Below, piece after piece: positions 46,739 to 55,202 of a stretch of DNA of 64,000 bases (the stretch's first letter is position 1; each line of letters starts with the position of its first letter). The stretch covers positions 1,768,337 to 1,832,336 of the forward strand of contig NZ_LZNS01000001.1 of NCBI RefSeq assembly GCF_001984575.1, written 5' to 3'. The translations under genes and the position numbers were made by a program. The notes beneath the pieces are model-generated. The model searched no databases and had not been told where the DNA came from. It saw nothing but the letters and a program-made list of their open reading frames with translations. This stretch comes from Streptomyces sp. MP131-18. Lineage in GTDB: Bacteria > Actinomycetota > Actinomycetes > Streptomycetales > Streptomycetaceae.

Positions 46739-48097
46739 ATGAGCGCCTTGACCGAACTGTCCGGCGGCCCCTCCCTCCCCCAGCGGCGCCGGCTCGTCAC
46801 CGACGTTCCCGGGCCCAAGTCCCAGGAGCTGATGGCGCGCAAGCAGGCGGCGGTGGCCGCGGGCGTCGGCACCGTGATGCCCGTCTTCGCGGCCAGGGCC
46901 GGGGGCGGGATCGTCGAGGACGTCGACGGCAACAGCTTCATCGACTTCGGCTCCGGCATCGCCGTGACCGGCGTCGGCAACAGCGCCGAGGCCGTCGTCC
47001 GGCGGGCCTCCGCGCAGCTGGCCAGCTTCACGCACACCTGCGCGATGGTCACCCCGTACGAGGGGTACATCGAGGTCTGCGAGGAGCTGGCGCGCCTCAC
47101 GCCCGGCGACCACGCGAAGAAGTCGCTGTTGCTCAACTCGGGGGCCGAGGCGGTCGAGAACGCCGTCAAGATCGCGCGCTACCACACCAAGCGGCAGGCG
47201 GTCGTCGCGTTCGACCACGGCTACCACGGCCGCACCAACCTCACCATGGCGCTGACCGCCAAGAGCATGCCGTACAAGCACGGCTTCGGACCGTTCGCAC
47301 CCGAGATCTACCGCGTGCCGCTGGCCTACCCCTACCGCTGGCCCACCGGCCAGGAGAACTGCGCGGAGGAGGCCGCCGCGCAGGTCATCGAGCAGATCAG
47401 CAAGCAGGTCGGGGCGGAGAACACCGCCGCCATCCTGATCGAGCCGATCCTCGGCGAAGGCGGCTTCATCGTCCCGGCCCGCGGCTTCCTGCCGCGGATC
47501 GCGGAGTTCGCCGCCGAGCACGGCATCGTGCTGATCGCCGACGAGATCCAGTCCGGTTTCTGCCGCACCGGTCAGTGGTTCGCGTGCGAGGACGAGGGGA
47601 TCGTGCCCGACCTGATCACCACCGCCAAGGGCATCGCCGGCGGCCTGCCGCTCGCCGCCGTGACCGGGCGCAGCGAGATCATGGACGCCGCCCACACGGG
47701 CGGGCTCGGCGGCACCTACGGCGGCAACCCGGTGGCCTGCGCGGCGGCGCTCGGCGCCATCGAGACGATGCGCGCGCTCGATCTCCCGGCCAGGGCCCGC
47801 CGCATCGAGGAGGTCATGAAGCCGCGGCTCCTGGCGATGGCGGACAAGCACCCCGTCATCGGCGACATCCGCGGCCGGGGCGCGATGCTCGCACTCGAAC
47901 TGGTGGTGCCGGGCACCAAGGACCCCGACCCGGCGGCGACCGCGGCCGTGGCCGCCGCCTGCCACCGCGAGGGCCTGATCGTGCTCACCACCGGCACGTA
48001 CGGCAACGTGCTGCGATTCCTGCCGCCGCTGGTGATCGGCGAGGACCTGCTGAACGAGGGCCTCGACATCCTGGAGGGGGCCTGGACCCGCCTGTGA
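46739..48097 (+). CDS. gabT: GabT, 4-aminobutyrate (or related omega-amino acid) aminotransferase
   Basis: 452 aa. PLP-dependent class III aminotransferase transferring the omega-amino group of GABA to 2-oxoglutarate. Motifs: LLNSGAEAVENAVKIARYHTKRQAVVAFDHGYHGRTNLTMALT (PLP phosphate site), LIADEIQSGFCRTGQWFACED, and the Schiff-base lysine in TTAKGIAGGLPLAAVTGR. The C-terminus is typical. ATG at 46739 has GAGGAG 7 bases upstream. The gene follows the CGNR gene by 131 bp and ends in a strong hairpin. The actual amino-donor range could include other omega-amino acids. Confidence 0.92.
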   Translation: MSALTELSGGPSLPQRRRLVTDVPGPKSQELMARKQAAVAAGVGTVMPVFAARAGGGIVEDVDGNSFIDFGSGIAVTGVGNSAEAVVRRASAQLASFTHTCAMVTPYEGYIEVCEELARLTPGDHAKKSLLLNSGAEAVENAVKIARYHTKRQAVVAFDHGYHGRTNLTMALTAKSMPYKHGFGPFAPEIYRVPLAYPYRWPTGQENCAEEAAAQVIEQISKQVGAENTAAILIEPILGEGGFIVPARGFLPRIAEFAAEHGIVLIADEIQSGFCRTGQWFACEDEGIVPDLITTAKGIAGGLPLAAVTGRSEIMDAAHTGGLGGTYGGNPVACAAALGAIETMRALDLPARARRIEEVMKPRLLAMADKHPVIGDIRGRGAMLALELVVPGTKDPDPAATAAVAAACHREGLIVLTTGTYGNVLRFLPPLVIGEDLLNEGLDILEGAWTRL

Positions 48098-48108
48098 GCG
48101 TACGTGGC

Positions 48109-48139
48109 ACCCCGGCGGTAGGTGACCTACCGCCGGGGT
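48109..48139 (+). terminator. Terminator hairpin of gabT
   Basis: A perfect 14-bp stem (ACCCCGGCGGTAGG with CCTACCGCCGGGGT) and a 3-base loop, beginning 11 bp after the gabT stop codon. There is no T run, as is usual in high-GC actinomycetes. Confidence 0.8.
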
Positions 48140-48273
48140 CGGCTGCCGGTGAGCGTTTTCAGGGGCTGCCGGGGAGTCCTCGTGCGTGGCAGGGGCCGGT
48201 GCGCCCCGGGGCGGCACGACCAGTACGCCGTACGGCTTCCGGACAGGTCCGGGGAGCGGCCGCACGCACGAGA

Positions 48274-48319
48274 GCACGCGAGGGACCCGGACCGGGGGGT
48301 ACCCGGCTCCCTCGCGTGC
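48274..48319 (-). terminator. Terminator hairpin of the ABC-2-type membrane protein gene
   Basis: A perfect 12-bp stem (GCACGCGAGGGA at 48274-48285 with TCCCTCGCGTGC at 48308-48319) around a GC-rich loop that can pair further. It stands 21 bp after the stop codon of the minus-strand gene. Together with the gabT hairpin it fills the convergent intergenic space; nothing else is seen there. Confidence 0.75.
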
Positions 48320-48340
48320 CGTCTGGATGACCGCGTCCGG

Positions 48341-49369
48341 TCAGGCGGTCCGCGTCTCCTGACGCGCCTGACGCGCCTCGGAATCCTGGTCCGTCTGGCC
48401 GCCCTGGCGTGCCGACGACCTCCGGAACCACCCCGCACAGAGCGTCAGCAGGATGCCGAAGGCGACCCAGCACGCCAGTATCAGCACCTGCTCCCCGCCA
48501 CCGTTCCCGTCGAAGAACGCCGAGGACCGCAGCAACTGGCCGCCGGCGCCCGCGGGGAGCAGTTGCGCGATCTCACCCCATGGCTGCGGCAGCATCTCCG
48601 GTCCCGAGCCCACGCCGTTGAACGGGTTGCCGTACAAGAAGACCACCAGCGCTCCCAGTCCGACGCCCACGGTGCGGCCGACCGCCCCGGCGCCGACGAG
48701 GGTCAGACTGACGGCGCTCATCATGAGGATGAGACCGCCCGCGTTGGACGCGTACGATCCTTCGATGACCCCGATCCACCCCTGAAGCACGGCGGCGCAG
48801 GCGAATCCGCCCACCACGGAGAAGGTCAGCGCACCCGCGAGCCGCCAGCGCAGGTAGGGCACCAGCTGGCTGAGAAGAATGCCCACAATCATGGGCAGCA
48901 GGACCATCGGCAGCATCGACATCGTCAGCGCCGCCCCCTGCTGGTCGTCGCTCGGAGCCGGAACCACGTCCTCGACCGCCACCTGACCGCCGGCGGCCTG
49001 GGTGGCGACCGCCTCCAGCAGGGTGGCGATCGGCCTGTTCGCGGCGGTCGCCACCAGCAGCCGGGGCTGTTCCGCACCGAGCACCAGCGCCCCGTAGTCG
49101 TCGCGTTCCTCGATGCGCTCCCGCGCCGCCTCTTCGTCCGCGACGCGATGGATGGTGAACGCTCCGGGCAGCCGCTCCTCCATCGTCGCGGCCATCTGCT
49201 CCACCGCGGGCGGGGGTCCGGCCAAGGCAATAGGCACGTCGCGCGGCTCCGTCCGCGCGTTCGGCCAGGCGAACAGCACGAGCATCACGGCCTGCGCCAT
49301 CAACAGCCCGGCCACGAGAACAGTGGCCGTTCTGGCTGCGGCTCGGCTCTGGCGCTCCTGTGCGGACAC
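48341..49369 (-). CDS. ABC-2-type/YhgE-like integral membrane protein
   Basis: 342 aa. One N-terminal TM (TATVLVAGLLMAQAVMLVLFAW), an extracytoplasmic domain of about 130 residues (IHRVADEEAARERIEERDDYGALVLG), then about five TM segments (MLPMVLLPMIVGILLSQLVP; FSVVGGFACAAVLQGWIGVI; GLILMMSAVSLTLVGAGAVG; GVGLGALVVFLYGNPFNGVG; LILACWVAFGILLTLCAGWF). This is the layout of ABC-2 permease/YhgE-type exporters. No ATPase is adjacent, so it may work with a distant ATPase or alone. Substrate unknown. Confidence 0.78.
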   Translation of the reverse strand: MSAQERQSRAAARTATVLVAGLLMAQAVMLVLFAWPNARTEPRDVPIALAGPPPAVEQMAATMEERLPGAFTIHRVADEEAARERIEERDDYGALVLGAEQPRLLVATAANRPIATLLEAVATQAAGGQVAVEDVVPAPSDDQQGAALTMSMLPMVLLPMIVGILLSQLVPYLRWRLAGALTFSVVGGFACAAVLQGWIGVIEGSYASNAGGLILMMSAVSLTLVGAGAVGRTVGVGLGALVVFLYGNPFNGVGSGPEMLPQPWGEIAQLLPAGAGGQLLRSSAFFDGNGGGEQVLILACWVAFGILLTLCAGWFRRSSARQGGQTDQDSEARQARQETRTA

Positions 49370-50242
49370 GTCTCCTCCTTCTCAAGGAGTCGGGCCATCC
49401 GGCCCTGAATATTTCCCTAGGTGTGGAATTTTTCTGAGCATGACGCAGTCGGGCCCGCTTTGCAAGTGAACGCTCTGTCAACGCCACGAGTCTTGAAGGG
49501 ACTTCGCCGACGACGTGAGGTCGCCCGGCGTCGGGCTCACGAGCGCGATGGTGAGGCGCCGCCAGGGCTCGGCGAGGCTCACGGCCTTGGGGGCGGCATG
49601 CAGGCCGGCTCCGCGCCGGTCAGGTCGCCAGGGCCCCATCGGGCGGGTCGCCTGAACCCGCGCCCGCAGGGCACCGCCCCCTCCCATCGGCCGCACCACC
49701 TCTGAGGTAAGCGGCCGCCGGGCCGGTGCGGCCCCGGCTGCCGGTCTCCGGGCCGGAGCAGGCGATCAGGGTCGGACAACGCCGCCTGAGCGGCGTTGCC
49801 GACCGCCCACACAACGGCGTACCACCCGGTGACCGGCAGGAGTTGCACGCGGCGTCGTACTCCAACAGACCGGCGAGTCGTCTGAGCTGCCCAGGGGCGA
49901 GCCGTGTCGGCCGTTCCTGACTGAACAGGGTTCCGTCACTGCTCATGCCCGCCTCCGTTGGCACCGTCGGCTCCGGGGTCCTGCACGACCAGCACAGCCA
50001 CATCCCGGTGCTGGACAAGCGCGCCACGACGCCCCGGTGCGACTGGTCGGCACGTACGCCGGTCGGGCGCATCAACTCGGCGACCGGACCAGTTCGGCGA
50101 CGAGCCGTCGGCTGCCCCCGGTGGTAGGCTCCGTGACTGCCATGCGTGAACCGATGTCGTCGGCCTGCCCCTCTCCCCGTCCGCCCGGGTGGGCGGCATC
50201 CGGCCTGGGAGTGATGGCTACCCCGGTGTGGGAGAGTTTCTC
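49370..50242. other. 873-bp stretch without a confident gene
   Basis: The first about 130 bp are relatively AT-rich (around AATATTTCCCTAGGTGTGG) and probably hold the promoter of the membrane protein gene. The remainder is GC-rich with open frames in several registers, none matching a known family over its length. One minus-strand frame with a good ribosome-binding site is listed separately. Confidence 0.5.
49620..49946 (-). pseudogene. Possible frameshifted small gene remnant
   Basis: ATG at 49946 has GGAGG 5 bases upstream on the minus strand and encodes MSSDGTLFSQERPTRLAPGQ then LRRLAGLLEYDAACNSC; after about 40 residues the composition changes to Arg/Gly-rich. In the +1 frame the sequence continues plausibly as LLPVTGWYAVVWAVGNAAQA then ALSDPDRLLRPG, so one frameshift could have split a single small protein. 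No family is recognised. Confidence 0.25.
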
Positions 50243-50881
50243 GTGACCGTCGAGAGGGCTCCGGTGAGCGGCAGCGGCAAGCGCCCCGGCCGCAGGCCCG
50301 GCAAGACCGTGAGCCGCCAGGTGATACTCAGCGTGGCCATGAAACGGTTCGCGGAAGTCGGGTACGAGGGCGTCTCGCTCCGCTCCATCGCCCGGGAGGC
50401 TCAGGTCGATCCCGCGCTGGTGCGTCACTTCTTCGCCAGCAAGGAGGGCCTCTTCGAGGCCGTGATGCGGGACGCCTTCCACCCGGAGGACTTCGCCGTG
50501 GTGGTGGAGGGCGGCGAGGAGCGTATGGGGGAACGGTTGGTGGCCGGCTTCCTCGAGATGTGGGAGACCCAGCCCAGCCGGGACAAGCTGCTGAGCGTGC
50601 TGCGGTCGGCCGTGACCCGGGACGCCGCCGCGAACATGGTCCGGTCGTTCATCGTCGGCGAGGTGCTGGCCCCCATCACGCGGGCGATCGGCCGGCCGCA
50701 CCCGCAGGCACGCGCCGCGCTGGTGGGCACCCAGCTCGTCGGCGTCGCGCTGGCCAGGTACGTGGTGAAGACGCAGCCGCTGCCCACGATGCGCCTGGAC
50801 GCGGTGGTCCAGGTCATTGCCCCCAGCATCCAGCGGTTTCTCACGGGCGATCTCCCGGACGTCTTCGACGAGACCGCGTGA
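50243..50881 (+). CDS. TetR-family transcriptional regulator
   Basis: 212 aa from GTG 50243 (GGGAGAG 6 bases upstream). HTH: VSRQVILSVAMKRFAEVGYEGVSLRSIAREAQVDPALVRHFFASKEGLFEAVM, the standard TetR N-terminus. The ligand-binding part is helical (MGERLVAGFLEMWETQPSRDKLLSVLRSAVTRDAAANMVRSFI) and ends in IAPSIQRFLTGDLPDVF. It is flanked on both sides by decayed DNA; the target is unknown. Confidence 0.9.
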   Translation: MTVERAPVSGSGKRPGRRPGKTVSRQVILSVAMKRFAEVGYEGVSLRSIAREAQVDPALVRHFFASKEGLFEAVMRDAFHPEDFAVVVEGGEERMGERLVAGFLEMWETQPSRDKLLSVLRSAVTRDAAANMVRSFIVGEVLAPITRAIGRPHPQARAALVGTQLVGVALARYVVKTQPLPTMRLDAVVQVIAPSIQRFLTGDLPDVFDETA

Positions 50882-50882
50882 G

Positions 50883-51240
50883 ATGGCGGGGCCGCCCCGC
50901 CTGATCGTGGGCGCGGGCAGCCTCGAGCCGTCACCGCTGCTGCGGCGGAGCGGCAACATCCTCCCGGTGTAGGACCAGGAGAAGCCCCGCAGCCTCGGTC
51001 CCCGGGCGACATCTGACACCCCCTCGACGAGCGGGACGCGCCGCTCGGCACCGATTTCAACGACCGTGTCATCGGGCTCTCCCCCGACGTCTTCCGCGCC
51101 ATACCGCGCCGCATCGCTGTGGCCGGCGGGGACGCGAGTCCGCCGCCGTCAGGGGGCGCTGCTCGGCGGATGGGGCGACATCCTCACCGACCTGGGCGTC
51201 GCGGGCCGCCTCGCCGACCGCCGCGACCGCGGAGACAGAC
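50883..51240 (+). pseudogene. Remnant of a SorC/DeoR-type sugar-binding transcriptional regulator (C-terminal part)
   Basis: Fragments in different frames match the SorC sugar-binding domain in order: LIVGAGSLEPSPLLRRSGNI, then an in-frame TAG at 50970-50972; PLGTDFNDRVIGLSPDVFRA followed by IPRRIAVAGGD after a frameshift; and GALLGGWGDILTDLGVAGRL after another frameshift. SPLLRxSGN, DFNxRVIGL, LRAIPRxIAVAGG and ALLGG are recurring family features. The N-terminal HTH half is missing. The gene is clearly non-functional. Confidence 0.7.
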
Positions 51241-51270
51241 GAATCGACATGTCTATGCCAGGAGACCGTC

Positions 51271-51955
51271 ATGACCGCACTGCCCCTTCCGGCTCGACGA
51301 CCGCGTCGCCCGCGTACCGGGGCCGGAAGCGGGATCGGCCGGCGGCTGGCGATCGGCCTGGCCGGGACGGGGCCGACGCCGGATGCCTCGAACTGCCGCG
51401 CTGCGACCTTCCCGGCACGGTCGCGGCCGTGGAGAAGAAGGGACGGCGCGCCGTCGCCCCGCCCGCCGGATCTGGCGGACGCCGTGGCCGGGGCCGAGCG
51501 AACGCTCGGGCCGCTCCGGCCAGGGTCGACGCCGCCCCGGCCGGGGAGGTGTCCCCCGAGCAGTGGAGCGGGGGCGTCGACGTCGACTTCACCGGCGTCT
51601 TCCTCTCCTGCCAGGCCGGGCCCGCGACCTGCTGCGCAACGGCGGCGGCGCCATCGTCAACATCTCCTCGATGTCCGGCGTCATCGCCAAGCGGAGACTG
51701 CCCCAGGCGCACCACAAGGCGTCCGAGGCCGCCGTGATGCACCTGACGAGGAGCCTGGCCGCGGAGTGGTGCGACCGCCGGGACCGGCTGCACCGCCACG
51801 CCGATGAACCTGCGGCCCGAGGCGGACACGCCGTTGGGGCGCATGGTGACCGTGGATGGGATGGCTGGCCCCGCGGTCTTCCCGCTCAGCGAGGCCGCGT
51901 CGTCCGTCACCGCGCCAACCTGCTCACCGACGGGGGTTTCACCTGCTGGCGGGTG
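51271..51955 (+). pseudogene. Decayed short-chain dehydrogenase/reductase gene
   Basis: Pieces of an SDR are readable in order but in different frames: TGAGSGIGRRLAIGLAGTG (cofactor motif), SPEQWSGGVDVDFTGVFLSC, LLRNGGGAIVNISSMSGVIA, then QAHHKASEAAVMHLTRSLAAEW, MVTVDGMAGPAVFPLSEAAS and HRANLLTDGGFTCW. The catalytic YxxxK is now HxxxE (Tyr and Lys both lost). Several frameshifts separate the pieces. SDR plus SorC regulator is a common sugar-alcohol catabolism arrangement, so both are probably remains of one operon. Confidence 0.75.
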
Positions 51956-52550
51956 AGCCTTCGGCGCCCTGGGGGGGCGCGGTCGCGACGGTGATGGCCT
52001 CGCGCGCGAAGGCGACGGCGGCGGTCAGAGAACCATCCCCGCCGAGGATGCCGGCATTGGTGTTGATGCCGTCGATGATCAGGGAGATGCGGCGCGCCAG
52101 TGCGTCCGGGTCGCGCGCCGCCGTGCGACGGGCGATGTCTCGCAGGGTCGCCAGCCGGGCGGCGTAATGGTCGACGACGTAGCGGTGGAGCGGGTGGTCG
52201 AGATCGGGGAACTCGGCGTGGACGTTGCTCAGCGCGCAGCCCCGAAAGCCGTTGCCGCCGGCCCGCGCGGCGACGCGCTCGACGATGACGGCCAGCTGCC
52301 GGGCGGGGTCCTGCGGCGCGGCCTCGGTGGCCTCCTCAAGGACGATCTGCCAGTCGCGGGCGAAGCGTTCGAGGTAGGCGGCGACCAGCGCGTCCTTGCT
52401 CCCGAACTCGCGGTAGAGCACGTTCTTTCCGCAGCCGCAGGCATCGATGATCTGCTGCAGTCCGACGGCGCGCACGCCGTGCGCGAAGAAGAGGCGCGAG
52501 GCGGCTGCCAGGATCCGCTCCCGCGCGCCCGGGTCGGGTTTTCTGGCCAT
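51939..52550 (-). CDS. TetR-family transcriptional regulator (divergent from SDR)
   Basis: 203 aa from ATG 52550 (GAGGAAGGGG upstream). HTH: RERILAAASRLFFAHGVRAVGLQQIIDACGCGKNVLYREFGSKDALVAAYLERFA. The C-terminal domain has NGFRGCALSNVHAEFPDLDHPLHRYVVDHYAARL, resembling TetR proteins of the AcrR/TetR_C_25-like group that keep a CxxxNxxAE-type motif. It overlaps the end of the decayed SDR on the other strand. It is divergent from the intact SDR with paired palindromes in between, so it probably represses that gene and itself. Confidence 0.9.
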   Translation of the reverse strand: MARKPDPGARERILAAASRLFFAHGVRAVGLQQIIDACGCGKNVLYREFGSKDALVAAYLERFARDWQIVLEEATEAAPQDPARQLAVIVERVAARAGGNGFRGCALSNVHAEFPDLDHPLHRYVVDHYAARLATLRDIARRTAARDPDALARRISLIIDGINTNAGILGGDGSLTAAVAFAREAITVATAPPQGAEGSPASR

Positions 52551-52595
52551 GTCATCATCCCCTTCCTCAAGGTCCACAGTAGCGGAAATCTAGTG

Positions 52596-52628
52596 GCGGA
52601 CCGACTGGTCCGGGACCGATCAGTCCGC
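52596..52628. promoter_or_regulatory. Probable TetR operator between the divergent TetR and SDR genes
   Basis: A 33-bp region bounded by GCGGAC and GTCCGC and containing two nested imperfect palindromes, CGGACC-GACT-GGTCCG and GGAC-C-GATC-A-GTCC. It lies 46 bp upstream of the TetR start and about 50 bp upstream of the SDR start. Such spacing suits a TetR dimer or dimer pair. Confidence 0.6.
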
Positions 52629-52677
52629 TATGGTGAAGGCATTCTGACGGAACGGCAGAAGCGGAAGAGGCTCACTC

Positions 52678-53469
52678 ATGGACCTGCACCTTCCCGGAAA
52701 GGCCGCCATCGTCACCGGCGGCAGCAAGGGCATCGGCCTGGCGACCGTTCGGCAGCTGCTCGACGAGGGGGTCAGCGTGGTGGCCGCCTCGCGGCGCAGC
52801 ACCCCCGAGCTGGCGGAGACCAAGGCCGTGCACATCCCCGTGGACCTGACCACGGACAAGGGCGCCAGGGAGCTCGTCGAACGCGCCACGGAGGTACTCG
52901 GAGGCATCGACATCCTGGTCAACAACGTCGGCGTCGGCGACGGCGGGGACTTGGTACAGGGGGCCCTTCAGAACCTGCTCCAGCTGCCGGACGACGCCTG
53001 GCGGCACACGTTCGATCTGCACTTCTACAGCGCTCTGCGGGTCAGCCGGGCCGTCCTGCCCAGTCTCATCGAGCGGCGAGGCACCATCGTCAACGTCTCC
53101 TCCACCGCCGCCCGGCAGTCGACCGGGGGGCCCATCGACTACCAAATCGCCAAGGCGGCGCTCACCTCGCTCACCAAGGTCATCGCCGAGCAGTTCGGCG
53201 GAGACGGGGTGCGAGCGCTCACCGTCTCGCCCGGACCGGTCAGCACCGGCGTGTGGAACGATCCGGACGGGCTCATCGGGCGGCTGGCGGCGGCGCGGGG
53301 TGTGCCCCACAAGACGTTGCAGGGGCGACTGACGGAGATGTTCGCCCCCAGCACGGGGCGGATCACCACGCCGGACGAGGTGGCGCGGCTCATCGTATTC
53401 CTGGCCTCACCGAACAACATCACCGGCACCGACTACCTGATCGACGGCGGGATCGTGAAGGCGCTGTAG
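52678..53469 (+). CDS. Short-chain dehydrogenase/reductase
   Basis: 263 aa. Classical SDR with NAD(P)-binding TGGSKGIG (near residue 14), NNVG, catalytic Ser in VNVSSTAARQS, and YQIAK (Tyr-Lys) in GGPIDYQIAKAALTSLTKVIAEQFG; the C-terminus is the usual TGTDYLIDGGIVKAL. It acts on an alcohol/ketone pair, substrate unknown. It has an insert (GDLVQGALQNLLQLPDDAW) common to a group of oxidoreductases regulated by adjacent TetR proteins. It is intact, unlike the SDR at 51.3 kb, with which it shares no special similarity beyond the family. Confidence 0.92.
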   Translation: MDLHLPGKAAIVTGGSKGIGLATVRQLLDEGVSVVAASRRSTPELAETKAVHIPVDLTTDKGARELVERATEVLGGIDILVNNVGVGDGGDLVQGALQNLLQLPDDAWRHTFDLHFYSALRVSRAVLPSLIERRGTIVNVSSTAARQSTGGPIDYQIAKAALTSLTKVIAEQFGGDGVRALTVSPGPVSTGVWNDPDGLIGRLAAARGVPHKTLQGRLTEMFAPSTGRITTPDEVARLIVFLASPNNITGTDYLIDGGIVKAL

Positions 53470-53540
53470 GGGCGTCAGGGCCCTCATGCCTCCGGTGGGT
53501 ACGCACCAGAACGGGGAGCGTACCCGCCGGCCCCCGGCCC

Positions 53541-55202
53541 TTACGCCCGCCGCGCCCGGGCAATCTCCCCGCGGATGGTCTCGATGGCGGTGAGGGCGAG
53601 CGCTCCGACGTCGGCGGGCGCCTCGCCGCGCGCCCAGTCCTCCAGCCGCTGGATGTCGGCGGGCGAGAGCTGCGGGAAGCGCTCGGTCGGTTCCAGTACG
53701 AAGAAGCCCGGGATGAATTCCGCCTCCTTCAGCCACCGGAACACGGTTTCGGCGGCGGCGTGCGGGTCCCTGTCGCCGGAGGCGACGGCCTGATACTCCG
53801 TCAGGGCCGAGGTGAGCAGCTCGTTGTAGCCTTTGTGGCCCGGGAAGACCGAGCCGAAGTACTCGATGTTCTCCAGCTGCCTGAGCGCGTCGTCGCTGCC
53901 GGTCTCGACAAGGACGTTGGTGGCGTTCTGTACGACGAACTGACCGAAGCGCAGGCCGGTCTCCATCACCGCGAGCGCGCCCCTCCACATCACGTGCTCC
54001 CGGGTAGACGCCATGATCAGGGACGCCAACCGATCGTCCTGGTCCAGCAATTGGCGCCCCATTCGCTCCACGGGCTCGAACCTGTCGCGGGAGTATTCGC
54101 CGTCCCGCGCGGCGGCCACCAGCCGCCAGGCGACCGCGTTGACGAGTTCCAGGCTGGTGACCAGGGACCTGTTGAGGAAGGGGTCGACGAAGCCCGCGGC
54201 CTCGCCGATGACGCACCAGCGGTCTCCGACGGTGGTGGTGCACGAGTACTGCTGGCGAGCGGCGGTCACCGACTCCGCGACCCGCTCGGCCGACTCGAAC
54301 ATCGGCGACATGCTGGGGTAGCGGTCAAGGAGCGCGCGGAACTCCGCCGTGGGCGACGCGCCCGGCGGGAAGCGGTCGGCGTCCAGGTTCAGCCACACCG
54401 CGGTGATGTCGTTGGTGGACTCGGGGCGGTTGCCGAAGGCGTAGACGCCGAGGTACCCGCCGTCGAACAGGTGGTGCGTGCTGCCCTCGTGCCAGGGGTT
54501 CGGCGCCTGGAACTCCGGGCCCGGGTAGACCTCGTTGATGGTCCGCACGCCTGACAGATGCATGTAGAGGGACCGGGTGCGGAGCCGGAGCCTGGTTGGC
54601 TCCTCGCGCAGCCCGTACGCGGCGACGAACGCCGAGTCCCCGTCGCCGGCGTCCACCAGGTACCGCCCGGTGAGGGTGTCGCCGGAGGCCATGGTCACCC
54701 GCACGCCGTCGGCCGTGACCTCGACTCCGGTGACGGCCGAGTCGCCGGCTTCCGTGGCGCCGTGGGCGATGGCCGTGTCCCTCAGGTAGGCGTCCACGTG
54801 GGGCCGGTAGAGCATGGGCTCGGGCGGGACGCTCCTGGGAGGGCTCACCTGCAGCGTCTCGGCCGGGTTCAGGGCGCTGCCGGGCCGGTGGTAAAGGAAG
54901 CTGTGGCACCGCTCCTGTCCTCCGGTGGGGCCCGTGGCCTCGCTGAGTTCACGGAGCGAGGTGAGCGACGCCAGTTCGGGGACGCCGTAGCGGGTGGCCA
55001 TCATCCGCAGCAACAGCGAGGCCTGGCGCCCCAACATCTCGCCCTTGGGCAGACGGGTCCGGCTGTGGTCGTCGGCCATGACGACGCCGATGCCCTGCCG
55101 CGCCAGAATGGCCGCCAGCGTCGCGGCGGCCAGGCCGCTGCCGAGCACGATCACGTCATGGGCGGGTCCGTCGACGGGACCGCGGCTCGATGGGGTACTC
55201 AT
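53541..55202 (-). CDS. Halogenase-like FAD-dependent oxidoreductase with degenerate halogenase motifs
   Basis: 553 aa. Paralogue of the flavin halogenase at 62.3 kb: FAD site VLGSGLAAATLAAILARQG (GSGLAA 21-26), FVDPFLNRSLVTSLELVNAVAWRL like FVDPLYSRGLLNSLEIINALGWRL. Differences: GES is GEM (54-56); the aligned halogenase lysine position in GGQERCHSFLYH is Glu97 (partner: GGIKRNFGYLYH); WxWxIP is YLGVYAF (250-256). It is therefore probably not a halogenase but another flavin enzyme in the same pathway (hydroxylase, cyclase or oxidase are possibilities). ATG 55202 has GAGGAG upstream and is divergent from the adenylation gene. Confidence 0.85.
   Translation of the reverse strand: MSTPSSRGPVDGPAHDVIVLGSGLAAATLAAILARQGIGVVMADDHSRTRLPKGEMLGRQASLLLRMMATRYGVPELASLTSLRELSEATGPTGGQERCHSFLYHRPGSALNPAETLQVSPPRSVPPEPMLYRPHVDAYLRDTAIAHGATEAGDSAVTGVEVTADGVRVTMASGDTLTGRYLVDAGDGDSAFVAAYGLREEPTRLRLRTRSLYMHLSGVRTINEVYPGPEFQAPNPWHEGSTHHLFDGGYLGVYAFGNRPESTNDITAVWLNLDADRFPPGASPTAEFRALLDRYPSMSPMFESAERVAESVTAARQQYSCTTTVGDRWCVIGEAAGFVDPFLNRSLVTSLELVNAVAWRLVAAARDGEYSRDRFEPVERMGRQLLDQDDRLASLIMASTREHVMWRGALAVMETGLRFGQFVVQNATNVLVETGSDDALRQLENIEYFGSVFPGHKGYNELLTSALTEYQAVASGDRDPHAAAETVFRWLKEAEFIPGFFVLEPTERFPQLSPADIQRLEDWARGEAPADVGALALTAIETIRGEIARARRA

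Noticed and set aside
49421..49705. 94-codon plus-strand frame
   Set aside because: No ribosome-binding site, Arg/Gly/Pro-rich shadow composition and no homology signal.
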